Shown here in pieces: positions 7,098 through 14,591 of a stretch of 15,793 bases of DNA; position 1 is the first letter of the stretch, and every line of letters starts with the position of its first letter. Source of the DNA: an uncultured Lachnospiraceae bacterium (lineage in GTDB: Bacteria; Bacillota; Clostridia; Lachnospirales; Lachnospiraceae). Both the position numbers and the translations under genes were made by a program. The notes beneath the pieces are model-generated. The model saw nothing but the letters and a program-made list of their open reading frames with translations, made no database searches and was not told where the DNA came from. Location of the stretch: positions 1 to 15,793 of the forward strand of contig CAJUHN010000068.1 in the NCBI GenBank assembly GCA_910585935.1, read 5' to 3'.

Positions 7098-7941
7098 TCC
7101 AAATGGAAAATTTTTAGCAAGAACAGTAGGAAAGGAATATGGAAATGTCCTTTTACGAAAAGAGCAGTATAGGATATATGATAATTTGGATAAAAGTAAT
7201 TTATATGCGAGAAATATGATTTTAGGAAAAGTATATAATTGTAGATGGAGCATTGAAAGAACATTAAGAGATCATGAATATCGCATAGATGCAGAAAGAT
7301 TGAAAAAGAATTCACTTGTTTTAAAAGAAGGATATGAGAGGATATATGTCGCTTCTCACGCAGAAGCGTGGATTGAAACTGATATGGACAAACTTCGTGG
7401 TGTGGAAGGTAAACTAGCAGAACAATATTTTTCTGTTTTTGATGAATTAATTCTTAATCAAAAAGATGAATTCAAATTTGAAGGGCGAAATAGAAGACCT
7501 CCATTAGATAAAGTAAATGCATTACTTTCGCTTGCTTATACTGTTTTGGTAGGAGAATGTTCAAACGCATTAAATAGTGTTGGTCTTGATCCTTATGTTG
7601 GATTTATGCATAGAGATAGACCTGCCCGAAGATCTCTAGCACTTGATTTAATGGAAGAATTTAGGGCAATACTGGCTGATCGTTTTGTTCTGACATTAAT
7701 CAATACAAAAGCTATAAAAAAAGAACATTTTCAAACACAGAAAGATAATGCAGTTTTATTAACAGAACAAGGGCGTAAGATATTTTTCAACGCATGGCAA
7801 AAGCATAAAAAAGAAAAGATTATACATCCATATTTGAAAGAGAAAATCGAATGGGGTCTAGTACCTTATGTGCAGGCTTTATTGTTGACAAGGACAATAC
7901 GAGGAGATTTAGAAGAATATCCCCCATTTTTTTGGAAGTAG
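7078..7941 (+). pseudogene. cas1: cas1 lacking its N-terminal domain, with an embedded CRISPR repeat
   Basis: Cas1 is the integrase of spacer acquisition; I-C proteins have about 340 residues. Here the frame opens only at a GTG inside the solo repeat, with no ribosome binding site, and resembles Cas1 from about residue 77 (IPNGKFLARTVGKEYGNVLL RKEQYR). The N-terminal beta domain, used for dimerisation, is missing. From the GTG, the catalytic residues remain: E110 (LRGVEG), H178 (GFMHRD) and D190 (LALDLMEE). Codons 91-101, VASHAEAWIET, are encoded by a second CRISPR repeat and make this stretch about eight residues longer than in relatives, a few residues before the catalytic Glu. Frame is open to the stop. 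Adaptation is very probably dead, although a truncated product cannot be excluded. Confidence 0.9.
7348..7379 (+). CRISPR. Diverged CRISPR repeat inside cas1
   Basis: A 32-bp unit in array orientation, 28 of 32 identical to the array repeat (changes at positions 9, 11, 15 and 32, ending GAAAC). Changes at 9 (C to T) and 15 (G to A) are partners in the stem, so CGCTTCT/AGAAGCG still pairs perfectly. This looks like a genuine repeat from another lineage or array rather than decay. It is in frame with cas1 and encodes VASHAEAWIE. Confidence 0.88.
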
Positions 7942-7949
7942 GTGTGTAT

Positions 7950-8240
7950 ATGTTAGTATTAATTACATATGATGTTAGTACATTAGATACATCAGGGAAA
8001 AAACGTTTGAGAAAAGTAGCAAAAGAATGTGTAAATTATGGTCAAAGAGTACAAAATTCGGTTTTTGAATGTATTTTAGATGCATCACAAACTTTAATTT
8101 TAAAAGATAAACTAACGAGCTTAATAGATATGGAACAAGATAGTTTACGGTTTTATTATCTTGGAAACAATTATAAAACCAAAATAGAACATTTTGGCAT
8201 AAAAAAGTCATATGATCCAGAAGATGTGCTTATGATATAA
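7950..8240 (+). CDS. cas2: Cas2, structural partner of Cas1
   Basis: Cas2 forms the dimer at the centre of the Cas1-Cas2 integrase. The 96-residue product starts MLVLITYDVSTLDTSGKKRL, with the beta1 strand and conserved Asp (YDV) of the family, followed by VAKECVNYGQRVQNSVFECI and ending KSYDPEDVLMI, typical of I-C Cas2. I chose the ATG at 7950, eight bases after the cas1 stop, over an upstream start at 7851 that would run through cas1. The ribosome binding site is weak (AAGTAGGTG), so it probably relies on coupling with cas1. The protein looks intact but has no full-length Cas1 or Cas4 partner here. Confidence 0.95.
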   Translation: MLVLITYDVSTLDTSGKKRLRKVAKECVNYGQRVQNSVFECILDASQTLILKDKLTSLIDMEQDSLRFYYLGNNYKTKIEHFGIKKSYDPEDVLMI

Positions 8241-8468
8241 TCTTGATGTCATGTTAGTAAATCGAAAGATGTAAAAAATAAAAATATTAGAAATTTAATT
8301 TTATTAGTGCGAACTATAAGCTCACATAAAACAGCAGGGACTTTCGCACTTGAAAAATGACAATTTATTTATATTTGTTAAACTATTATAAAAGATTATA
8401 GATATATAATTTGTATAATATTAATAATATATCATTAAATATTGGATATATTTTTAGCAATTATTGCT
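8241..8468 (+). promoter_or_regulatory. CRISPR leader
   Basis: AT-rich leader between cas2 and repeat 1. It contains an inverted pair AGTGCGAA (8306-8313) and TTCGCACT (8343-8350) around AAGCTCACAT, a block that recurs in I-C leaders. A possible array promoter is TTGTTA (8375-8380), 16 bp, TATAGA (8397-8402); several TATAAT-like words near 8405-8419 make the choice uncertain. The leader-proximal end, TTTTTAGCAATTATTGCT, abuts the first repeat. Confidence 0.8.
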
Positions 8469-9457
8469 GTCGCTTCCCTCGCGGAAGCGTGGATTGAAAT
8501 ATAAAAACATCTCCTTATCAGTTGTAATAAAAAGTCGCTTCCCTCGCGGAAGCGTGGATTGAAATAGAGGAAAGTAAACATCAAATAGAAGAATTGTGCG
8601 GTCGCTTCCCTCGCGGAAGCGTGGATTGAAATCAGAAAAATTCATGCAGATATATTTATTGACGAGTCGCTTCCCTCGCGGAAGCGTGGATTGAAATATA
8701 CCCACGGGAAGAACCCCCAGAATTTCCACCCAGTCGCTTCCCTCGCGGAAGCGTGGATTGAAATCTTTTGCTTCTCTTTTAGCCAATCCTCTATTTCCGT
8801 CGCTTCCCTCGCGGAAGCGTGGATTGAAATAGAGTTTTTCTAAAATTTTAGAAAAAGGTGGAAGACGTCGCTTCCCTCGCGGAAGCGTGGATTGAAATAA
8901 AAGTGGATTGATTTTTTAGCAAGCAAAGGATGTCGCTTCCCTCGCGGAAGCGTGGATTGAAATTATGAAGGCTTATCACTTTCCACAAGTAATCCGTGTC
9001 GCTTCCCTCGCGGAAGCGTGGATTGAAATCGAAAAGGAAGATAGAGAAGCAAAAACAGCAACCGCGTCGCTTCCCTCGCGGAAGCGTGGATTGAAATACG
9101 TGTAACATTTCAAAAAAGACAAGAAAGGGTGTGTCGCTTCCCTCGCGGAAGCGTGGATTGAAATTAATTCAAACGGGCAGAATGTTGGTATTCCAGGTCG
9201 CTTCCCTCGCGGAAGCGTGGATTGAAATAGACTTTCCCCCAAAAGTGCTGCTGATAAAATACGTCGCTTCCCTCGCGGAAGCGTGGATTGAAATTGAATA
9301 ATGTCGGCATGGTTGGAAGTGTTTTAAAGTCGCTTCCCTCGCGGAAGCGTGGATTGAAATCAACATTCCCCCAGAACAAAAGACCTTGACCAATAGGTCA
9401 CTTCCCTTGTGGAAGCGTGGATTGAAATTTCTCTCATCTTTTTTTTGTTTTTTTCTT

Positions 9458-9556
9458 GTTGTTTCCTCACGAAAGTATAGATTGAAATAGCAAGAAAGAA
9501 ATGGTATAATAATAGCCGATTATTTTCTAGAACTAGAAAAAGTATGGATTGGAAAT
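9458..9556 (+). repeat. Decayed trailer repeats 16 and 17
   Basis: Repeat 16 (9458-9488) keeps ATTGAAAT at its end but has lost most of the stem. Repeat 17 (about 9525-9556) ends GTATGGATTGGAAAT and has replaced the usual stem by a different perfect palindrome, TTTTCTAG-AA-CTAGAAAA (9523-9540). The interval between them is 36 bp, so the array periodicity still holds. Confidence 0.7.
9482..9510 (+). promoter_or_regulatory. Promoter of the chemoreceptor operon, built on a CRISPR repeat
   Basis: TTGAAA (9482-9487), which is the end of decayed repeat 16, lies exactly 17 bp before TATAAT (9505-9510) in spacer 16. Predicted start is near 9517, giving a leader of about 57 nt before the ATG at 9574 that contains the palindrome of repeat 17. 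Confidence 0.7.
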
Positions 9557-9573
9557 AAAGGAGAATGTTATTT

Positions 9574-11541
9574 ATGAAAAAGAATTATACCTTGAAACAT
9601 AAAATAATTATCTATGTTATGGTTGTTTCCATTTCATTAGCAATTTTGATCACTGGTATTATGTCTGCTGGAAGTATTTATTCTACAAATTCTATTTTTC
9701 TAGACAATATGAAAATCAGTGCTAGAATTGCTTCTCAAAGTATTAGTTCTAATTTGCATCTTTTGTCAGAACGAATATATAACATTTCTATAGAACAGAT
9801 TTTTTCTGACAATACAGTTGCAAAAGAGAAAAAGCAGATACGGATAGATGAAATAAAATCGCAAATTGAATTTGTTTGGCTTTCTGTTTATGATCTTTCT
9901 GGTCAAAAGCTGTATGGAGATGAATTAGCACCAGATTCTATTAAAAATACCAAATACTTTTCTTATCTAAAAGAAACAGAAAATACAACAATTGGAGAAC
10001 CATATTATGAAAATAATATATTACAATTTTGTATTGGTATTCCATTAAAAATGGAAGAAGATATAACAGGATACTTAATTGGTAGTTATAAATATGATGT
10101 TTTAAATGATGTATTGAGTATGCTGATTTTAGGAAATACTGGAAATGCTTATATTTTAAATGAAGAAGGAGTGATTATTGGGGATCGCAATCTAAAAAAT
10201 ATTGTTTTACAACAGAATATCTATGATTTATATCCTTTCAAGGGAAATAATGAGGTATTTAATAAAATGCTTAGGTTTCAAACAGGTTCTGCCTTACTTA
10301 GTTTAAAAAATAAAAAATATTATGCCGGATATGCGCCAATTCCCGGTACTAATTGGGTTTTAATGATTGATGCTTCACAAAAAGAGTTTATGGGTACAGT
10401 ACAAGTTTCACTTATTTTGACTATCTTTCTTTCTGCTTTGCTGCTTTTTATTGTTTTTACCATTATTAATCCTCTTGCAAAGAAAATATCTGAATCTTTA
10501 TTATCGGCAACTGTGCGGCTTAAAAAACTATCAGAAGGAAATCTGACAGAGGAGGTTATTTTATCCGATTGTACAAGTGAAACGGAGATCTTAACAGATG
10601 CGCTTTCCAAAATGATTGTCAATTTAAATGGTTACATAAAAGATATTAAAATCTGCCTAGAAACATTATCAGAAGGAAATTACACGATTGAGATACCCAA
10701 TAATTTCCGCGGAGATTTTTCTTCGATTCGAGATTCCTTATGTCATATTAAAACATCTCTGAACAATACTATGATACAGATGAACCATTCTTCAATAGAA
10801 GTAAATAAAAATTCTAAAGAAGTATCTAATTATGCAAAACAGCTTCATGATGGTTCTCAAAAGCAATCAGAACTTTTAGAACAGCTTAAGTCAAGTATGA
10901 TGGATATTACAGCTTCTATTGAGAAAAATAAATATAATGCGATTCAAATGGAACAGTGTTCCCAAAATGCTGATGAGAAAACCACTCTTGGTGGCGATTA
11001 TATGCATAATATGTTAAATACTATGGATCAGATAAATTCTATGATGAATGAAATTTCTAAAATTAGTGAATTGATAGAAGATATTTCAAATCAGACAAAT
11101 TTGCTTTCTATTAATGCTTCTATTGAAGCTTCAAGAGCAGGTGAGGAAGGAAAAGGGTTTGCCGTTGTCGCTTCTGAAGTAGGAAGGCTTTCTTCTCAGA
11201 CTACAGAAGCATTAAGTCAAACAGGAGAAATTATTAAAAAAGCAACAGAAATTATCCAAAATGGATTGAAAACTGCGAAACAGACAGCACAAGCTTTCAG
11301 AGAAATTCAAGATGTGACAAAACAATATCATGAAATTTCTAAAAAATTATCAGATACTGTTTTAGAACAAAATAATTCTGTTACTTGTGTAAATAATCAA
11401 CTTATCTCTTTAAATGATATTGCAGATCAGAACCAAACATTAGCAGAACAAACAGACAATATGGCGGATTCCTCTTTACTTCAATCTGAAAAGCTGAAAG
11501 ATTATGTAGCACAAGTAAAAATAAAAGAAATGGATGTATAG
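9574..11541 (+). CDS. Methyl-accepting chemotaxis protein with extracellular Cache-type sensor
   Basis: Transmembrane chemoreceptor that would signal through CheW/CheA; ligand unknown. A first membrane helix spans about residues 9-31, followed by an extracellular domain of about 240 residues with GNTGNAYILNEEGVIIGDRN and GYAPIPGTNWVLMIDAS, typical of double-Cache sensors. A second helix (about 275-300) leads to a HAMP-like linker and a cytoplasmic coiled coil with the hairpin tip ISNQTNLLSINASIEASRAG near 506. I chose the second ATG (9574) because AAAGGAG (9557-9563) is then at a good distance; the ATG at 9565 is only 1-2 bases from it. The product has 655 residues. It shares an operon with the following lipoprotein. 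Confidence 0.93.
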   Translation: MKKNYTLKHKIIIYVMVVSISLAILITGIMSAGSIYSTNSIFLDNMKISARIASQSISSNLHLLSERIYNISIEQIFSDNTVAKEKKQIRIDEIKSQIEFVWLSVYDLSGQKLYGDELAPDSIKNTKYFSYLKETENTTIGEPYYENNILQFCIGIPLKMEEDITGYLIGSYKYDVLNDVLSMLILGNTGNAYILNEEGVIIGDRNLKNIVLQQNIYDLYPFKGNNEVFNKMLRFQTGSALLSLKNKKYYAGYAPIPGTNWVLMIDASQKEFMGTVQVSLILTIFLSALLLFIVFTIINPLAKKISESLLSATVRLKKLSEGNLTEEVILSDCTSETEILTDALSKMIVNLNGYIKDIKICLETLSEGNYTIEIPNNFRGDFSSIRDSLCHIKTSLNNTMIQMNHSSIEVNKNSKEVSNYAKQLHDGSQKQSELLEQLKSSMMDITASIEKNKYNAIQMEQCSQNADEKTTLGGDYMHNMLNTMDQINSMMNEISKISELIEDISNQTNLLSINASIEASRAGEEGKGFAVVASEVGRLSSQTTEALSQTGEIIKKATEIIQNGLKTAKQTAQAFREIQDVTKQYHEISKKLSDTVLEQNNSVTCVNNQLISLNDIADQNQTLAEQTDNMADSSLLQSEKLKDYVAQVKIKEMDV

Positions 11542-11552
11542 GAGAAAGTTTT

Positions 11553-11981
11553 ATGCGAAAGTATATTTGTTTATTACTTTTTTTCTTAGTATTATTTCTA
11601 GGTGGATGTGGTAGAAATGATAAAATGAAAGATGGTTTTTACACTGCGGAAATGTCCGACTATTCTCATGGATGGAAGGAATATCTTTGCATTATGGTAA
11701 AAGATGGAATAATTGTATATGCTGAGTTTAATGCTAAGAATCAAAGTGGATATATTAAAGCGTGGGATAATGCTTATATGCAGAATATGGTATCTGTATC
11801 AGGAACATATCCCAATGAGTATACAAGAAATTATGTTGCTCAATTAATTGAGGTACAGAATCCAAAAAATATCGATGCTATCAGCGGAGCTAGTAATTCC
11901 GGGAGTAATTTTATCAAATTAGCTACTGCTGTTATCAATCAGGCAATAGAGGGAGATGCTGCTACTATTGTCGTAAAATAA
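11553..11981 (+). CDS. FMN-binding-domain lipoprotein
   Basis: A secreted lipoprotein with an FMN-binding-like domain. Residues 1-19 form a lipoprotein signal peptide ending in the lipobox LGGC (C19). The domain starts DGFYTAEMSDYSHGWKEYL and includes VKDGIIVYAEFNAKN, the usual pattern of the family, and ends with DAISGASNSGSNFIKLATAV, which resembles the SGAT-type segment where such proteins bind FMN, sometimes covalently. The ribosome binding site GGAG overlaps the chemoreceptor stop, and the ATG is 11 bases on, so both are translated from one mRNA. It could sense or carry electrons at the cell surface next to the chemoreceptor; that link is inference. 142 residues, apparently complete. Confidence 0.85.
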   Translation: MRKYICLLLFFLVLFLGGCGRNDKMKDGFYTAEMSDYSHGWKEYLCIMVKDGIIVYAEFNAKNQSGYIKAWDNAYMQNMVSVSGTYPNEYTRNYVAQLIEVQNPKNIDAISGASNSGSNFIKLATAVINQAIEGDAATIVVK

Positions 11982-12135
11982 AAAGGAAGAAAATAAATTT
12001 TATAAATAAAGAACCGTGATATATATTAAAAGTGTTTGCTTATTTATATTAATACATTTGTTGACAGAAATTTTTAAGTTTAAAGAGGAATAGCAACAAT
12101 TATTAAGACAAATCGAAGTAGGAGGAGAATCGGTC

Positions 12136-12864
12136 ATGCAAAATGAATATGATAATGAAAGATTTTTTGAAGAATACGCAAAAATGTCCCGTAGCAGGAA
12201 TGGTCTGAACGCCGCCGGAGAATGGCATCAACTAAAACTTCTGTTTCCTCCACTTCAAGGAAAAACGGTTCTCGATTTGGGGTGCGGCTATGGCTGGCAT
12301 TGTACCTTTGCAGCAGAACAAGGAGCGATACAAGTATTAGGGCTTGATTTGAGCAGAAAAATGATTGAAGAAGCAAAAAAGCGAAATGCACAAAGAAAAA
12401 TAGAGTATTGTGTCTGTGGAATAGAGGAATATGAGTATCCAGAAAATATGTGGGATTGTGTCTTTTCCAATCTGGCTTTGCATTATATTGAAAATATTGA
12501 GAAAATATTTCAAAAAATATATAGAACACTGAAACAAAATGGAGTATTTATTTTTAATATGGAACATCCAGTGTTTACCGCAGGAGTTGGACAGGATTGG
12601 ATTTACACAGAATCCGGAAAGCCTCAATATTGGCCAGTGGATAATTATTTCATTCCGGGAGAGAGAAATACACACTTTTTGGGGTGCGATGTGGTAAAAC
12701 AGCATCACACACTTACACAAATATTGATGGGATTATTGAATAACGGCTTTGAACTTGAAGCTGTAGAGGAAGCGAAGCCCTCTGAAGAAATGATGAGTAT
12801 TCCAGAAATGAAAGATGAATTGCGTCGACCAATGATGTTGTTAGTAAAAGCCAATAAAAAATAA
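12136..12864 (+). CDS. Class I SAM-dependent methyltransferase
   Basis: A 242-residue enzyme with the Rossmann methyltransferase fold. Motif I is VLDLGCGYGWH (45-55), the acidic SAM-ribose position is in LGLDLS near 69-74, and the post-I/IV region reads CVFSNLALHYIENIEKIF near 111. A C-terminal cap (NMEHPVFTAGVGQDWIY) is like UbiE/small-molecule methyltransferases of Firmicutes. The substrate cannot be told. The start has AGGAGGAGA upstream. The gene stands alone: 154 bp separate it from the lipoprotein, with a TTGACA at 12060 lacking a good -10 box. It is slightly richer in GC than its neighbours, which hints at separate origin. Element copy 3 begins 10 bp after its stop. Confidence 0.9.
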   Translation: MQNEYDNERFFEEYAKMSRSRNGLNAAGEWHQLKLLFPPLQGKTVLDLGCGYGWHCTFAAEQGAIQVLGLDLSRKMIEEAKKRNAQRKIEYCVCGIEEYEYPENMWDCVFSNLALHYIENIEKIFQKIYRTLKQNGVFIFNMEHPVFTAGVGQDWIYTESGKPQYWPVDNYFIPGERNTHFLGCDVVKQHHTLTQILMGLLNNGFELEAVEEAKPSEEMMSIPEMKDELRRPMMLLVKANKK

Positions 12865-12874
12865 CTTTAAACAG

Positions 12875-13125
12875 ATAGGTGATTGCGAAGGTCAAAAGGG
12901 GGACACTGCGGCAAGGAAGTGTTCCAGCGAAGCCGCGCTTTCGCTCCGTTCCAGACGTAGTGGTACTAAATTCTCGGCGCGTAACCGCACCGCTCATTAA
13001 GTACCAACGTCTTCCAAGGGGCTTCTTATGGAATACTTCCTTGCCTCCGCTGATTCGTTGGCTGTTCTGCTTTTTGAAAAGCGAATGTTGGCGATAAACT
13101 ATGAAAATCTAAGGGAAGAGATAAG
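12875..13125 (+). repeat. Dispersed structured element, copy 3
   Basis: Core 12910-13045 (136 bp). Outer stem GGCAAGGAAGTGTTCC with GGAATACTTCCTTGCC; inner stem GACGTAGTGGTACT with AGTACCAACGTC; apical stem CGGCGCG/CGCACCG with loop TAAC plus one mismatch and a bulge. The 5' flank (ATAGGTGATTG, then GTCAAAAGGGG) is shared with copy 4. Unlike the other copies, the tail diverges near 13125 and no gene follows on this strand, so this copy is probably truncated by the relic at its right. The 72-codon ORF through it is not a real gene. Confidence 0.8.
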
Positions 13126-13373
13126 CAGAAAGAATTTTGATATTGAGAAATGAAAGATGACAGATGATGTTAGAATCCATTCATTTTGATAGAGCTGTTG
13201 CTGCGTTTCGCCCGCCTTTGCTAATAGGTAATCAAAACGAGAAACCCTGTTATGCAGCCCTCCTGTTGTATCTGCCGAGCAATTAATTTAGTTTTGTTCT
13301 ACTTTTCATAAATAAACTCCTTTCGTTTATCGTAGACTTCTCCCACTACTTTTAGGTGGTGGGAGAAGTCTTG
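13126..13373 (-). mobile_element. Relic of a possible insertion sequence: hairpin leader and truncated start
   Basis: Read on the - strand, a 16-bp stem with 6-nt loop (arms 13371-13356 and 13349-13334, AGACTTCTCCCAC and partner) is followed by ACGATAAACGAAAGGAG-TTTATTT-ATG (ATG near 13311), a textbook ribosome binding site, but the ORF ends after eight codons (MKSRTKLN). Downstream, about 130 bp of GC-richer sequence show no coherent gene. A near copy of the ATAAACGAAAGGAG leader occurs at 15075-15045, also with a broken ORF. Hairpin plus transposase-like leader suggests an IS200/IS605-type end, but no transposase remains. The hairpin could also end transcription between the convergent methyltransferase and chrA. 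Confidence 0.4.
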
Positions 13374-13414
13374 TAAATTCTTGCAAAAAAATTCTATCCT
13401 ATGTTATAAACTAA

Positions 13415-13446
13415 GTCGTTTTCCTCATAGAAACGTGGATTGAAAT
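13415..13446 (+). CRISPR. Solo CRISPR repeat beside chrA
   Basis: A 32-bp unit with 26 of 32 positions identical to the array repeat and the full GTGGATTGAAAT end. Changes at 5 (C to T) and 19 (G to A) are stem partners, so pairing there is kept; one wobble and one mismatch close the top. It lies 4 kb from the array and ends one base before the stop codon of the - strand chrA gene. No second unit is seen within 100 bp on either side. Confidence 0.85.
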
Positions 13447-13447
13447 A

Positions 13448-14020
13448 TTATAAAAATAATTTTGCCCCATAATAAAATATAATTTCCAGAAAACCTGAAA
13501 AGACCATAACTAAAATAGGATTTATTTTTTTATAATGAAGAAGAACAAAAGCGATAATAAAAATAAAAATGGAAGAAAAGCGAATATCAGAAAGCGAGAA
13601 AGAAAATCCATTAGGCCAAAAACAAGAAACTAGGATACTCACTCCCGCAGAGGCTATCATCGCTACTACAGCAGGTCTTAAAGAAGATAGAATAGTTTGA
13701 AGCATAGTGAGTTTATGATATTTTTGATAAATATAAGCTAAGATAGAAACGATAAGACAAGAAGGTAAGATACAGCCTAATGTAGCAACAACAGCCCCTA
13801 GAAATCCTGCTATTTTTAATCCTACAAAAGTGGCAGAATTTACAGCGATAGGACCGGGTGTCATCTGAGAAATTGTGATTAAATCTGTAAATTCTGATAA
13901 AGAAAGCCAATGGTGAAGATTGACTACTTGATCCTGAATAAAAGGCATCGCGGCATATCCTCCCCCAAAACTGAACATTCCAATCTGTAAGAAACTTAAA
14001 AATAATTGAAGATAGATCAT
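13448..14020 (-). CDS. chrA: ChrA-family half-transporter, second of a pair
   Basis: A 190-residue membrane protein of the chromate ion transporter family, short (single-domain) form. It shows the family signatures FSFGGGYAAMPF near 17-28 and QMTPGPIAVNSATFVG near 52-67, and about five to six hydrophobic segments. Short CHR proteins work as pairs in opposite membrane topology, and this one overlaps the upstream paralogue by four bases (ATGA), with GGGAGGGA upstream of its ATG. The name reflects the family; the substrate in anaerobes is uncertain and may be chromate or sulfate-like anions. The stop codon lies one base from a solo CRISPR repeat, which may have replaced the original 3' flank. 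Confidence 0.88.
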   Translation of the reverse strand: MIYLQLFLSFLQIGMFSFGGGYAAMPFIQDQVVNLHHWLSLSEFTDLITISQMTPGPIAVNSATFVGLKIAGFLGAVVATLGCILPSCLIVSILAYIYQKYHKLTMLQTILSSLRPAVVAMIASAGVSILVSCFWPNGFSFSLSDIRFSSIFIFIIAFVLLHYKKINPILVMVFSGFLEIIFYYGAKLFL

Positions 14021-14586
14021 ATTTTCTTCCCTCCCTTAAAAGAATAAAGAACTCGTAAAACCCCAATCAAAATACAAGCAATAACAACAAAAATAACATT
14101 AATATTTAAAAAATAAGTGATGCAAAAAGAGATAACCATAATCAAAATAGAACTAATATTTCTGCTATGTATAATTCCTTTTCCCATATCCAAAACAACA
14201 GAACAGATAACAGCTCCTACACCTGCCTGCATTCCCTTTAATAATAACTGAATTATCATATTTTGAGAAAATACCGTATAAAAAAAAGAAATAACGGATA
14301 AAAATACAAAAGGAGGCAGAATTGTAGCTAAAATAGAGATAAATACACCTACTATACCAGCAAGTTTATAGCCCACCACAATCGCTCCATTTACAGCAAT
14401 CGCCCCAGGAGAAGACTGCGCAATCGCAATTAAATCTAACATTTCCTGCTCTTCAATCCAATGAAGTTCATCTACAAACTTTTTTTTCATCAGACTGACA
14501 ATAACATATCCTCCTCCAAATGTAAAAGCACTTAGATATAAATTAGAAATAAATAATTTCCAAAAAACTTCTTTTTTCGTTTTCAT
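14017..14586 (-). CDS. chrA: ChrA-family half-transporter, first of a pair
   Basis: A 189-residue paralogue of the downstream gene with FTFGGGYVIVSLM near 21-33 and QSSPGAIAVNGAIVVGYK near 56-73, and several membrane helices; it ends in a basic tail (KGGKKI). Start at 14586 has GGAGGT upstream. The whole upstream leader is the tail of dispersed-element copy 4. A TTGCAA (14636-14631), 17 bp, TATAAT (14613-14608) pair looks like a promoter, but its start would fall in the ribosome binding site, so the true promoter is probably elsewhere in or beyond the element. The two genes form an operon. Confidence 0.88.
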   Translation of the reverse strand: MKTKKEVFWKLFISNLYLSAFTFGGGYVIVSLMKKKFVDELHWIEEQEMLDLIAIAQSSPGAIAVNGAIVVGYKLAGIVGVFISILATILPPFVFLSVISFFYTVFSQNMIIQLLLKGMQAGVGAVICSVVLDMGKGIIHSRNISSILIMVISFCITYFLNINVIFVVIACILIGVLRVLYSFKGGKKI

Positions 14587-14591
14587 CTAAT

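Larger units (their letters stand above)
8469..9556 (+). CRISPR. Subtype I-C CRISPR array, 17 repeats and 16 spacers
   Basis: The 32-bp repeat begins GTCGCTTCC, has loop CTCGC, and ends GGAAGCGTGGATTGAAAT, the I-C type. Repeats start at 8469, 8534, 8601, 8666, 8733, 8799, 8867, 8932, 8998, 9066, 9133, 9197, 9263 and 9329 (14 identical), then 9397 (three changes), 9458 (31 bp, strongly diverged) and about 9525 (very diverged). Spacers are 32-36 bp except the T-rich 15th (29 bp). Transcription runs left to right from the leader, so the decayed repeats are at the old, trailer end. Identity of the first 14 repeats suggests acquisition was active until recently. No spacer was seen to match the rest of this window. 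Confidence 0.98.

Noticed and set aside
7851..7949. Upstream start for cas2
   Set aside because: It would overlap cas1 by about 90 bases; the family N-terminus MLVLITYDV starts at 7950.
8454..9393. Several - strand ORFs with repeated NPRFREGSD or SIHASAREAT peptides
   Set aside because: These are translations of the CRISPR repeats on the wrong strand.
12060..12088. TTGACA as promoter of the methyltransferase
   Set aside because: No acceptable -10 box at 16-18 bp.
12879..13097. 72-codon ORF similar to the one at 2995
   Set aside because: Same repeat element (copy 3); the protein similarity only reflects the shared structured DNA.
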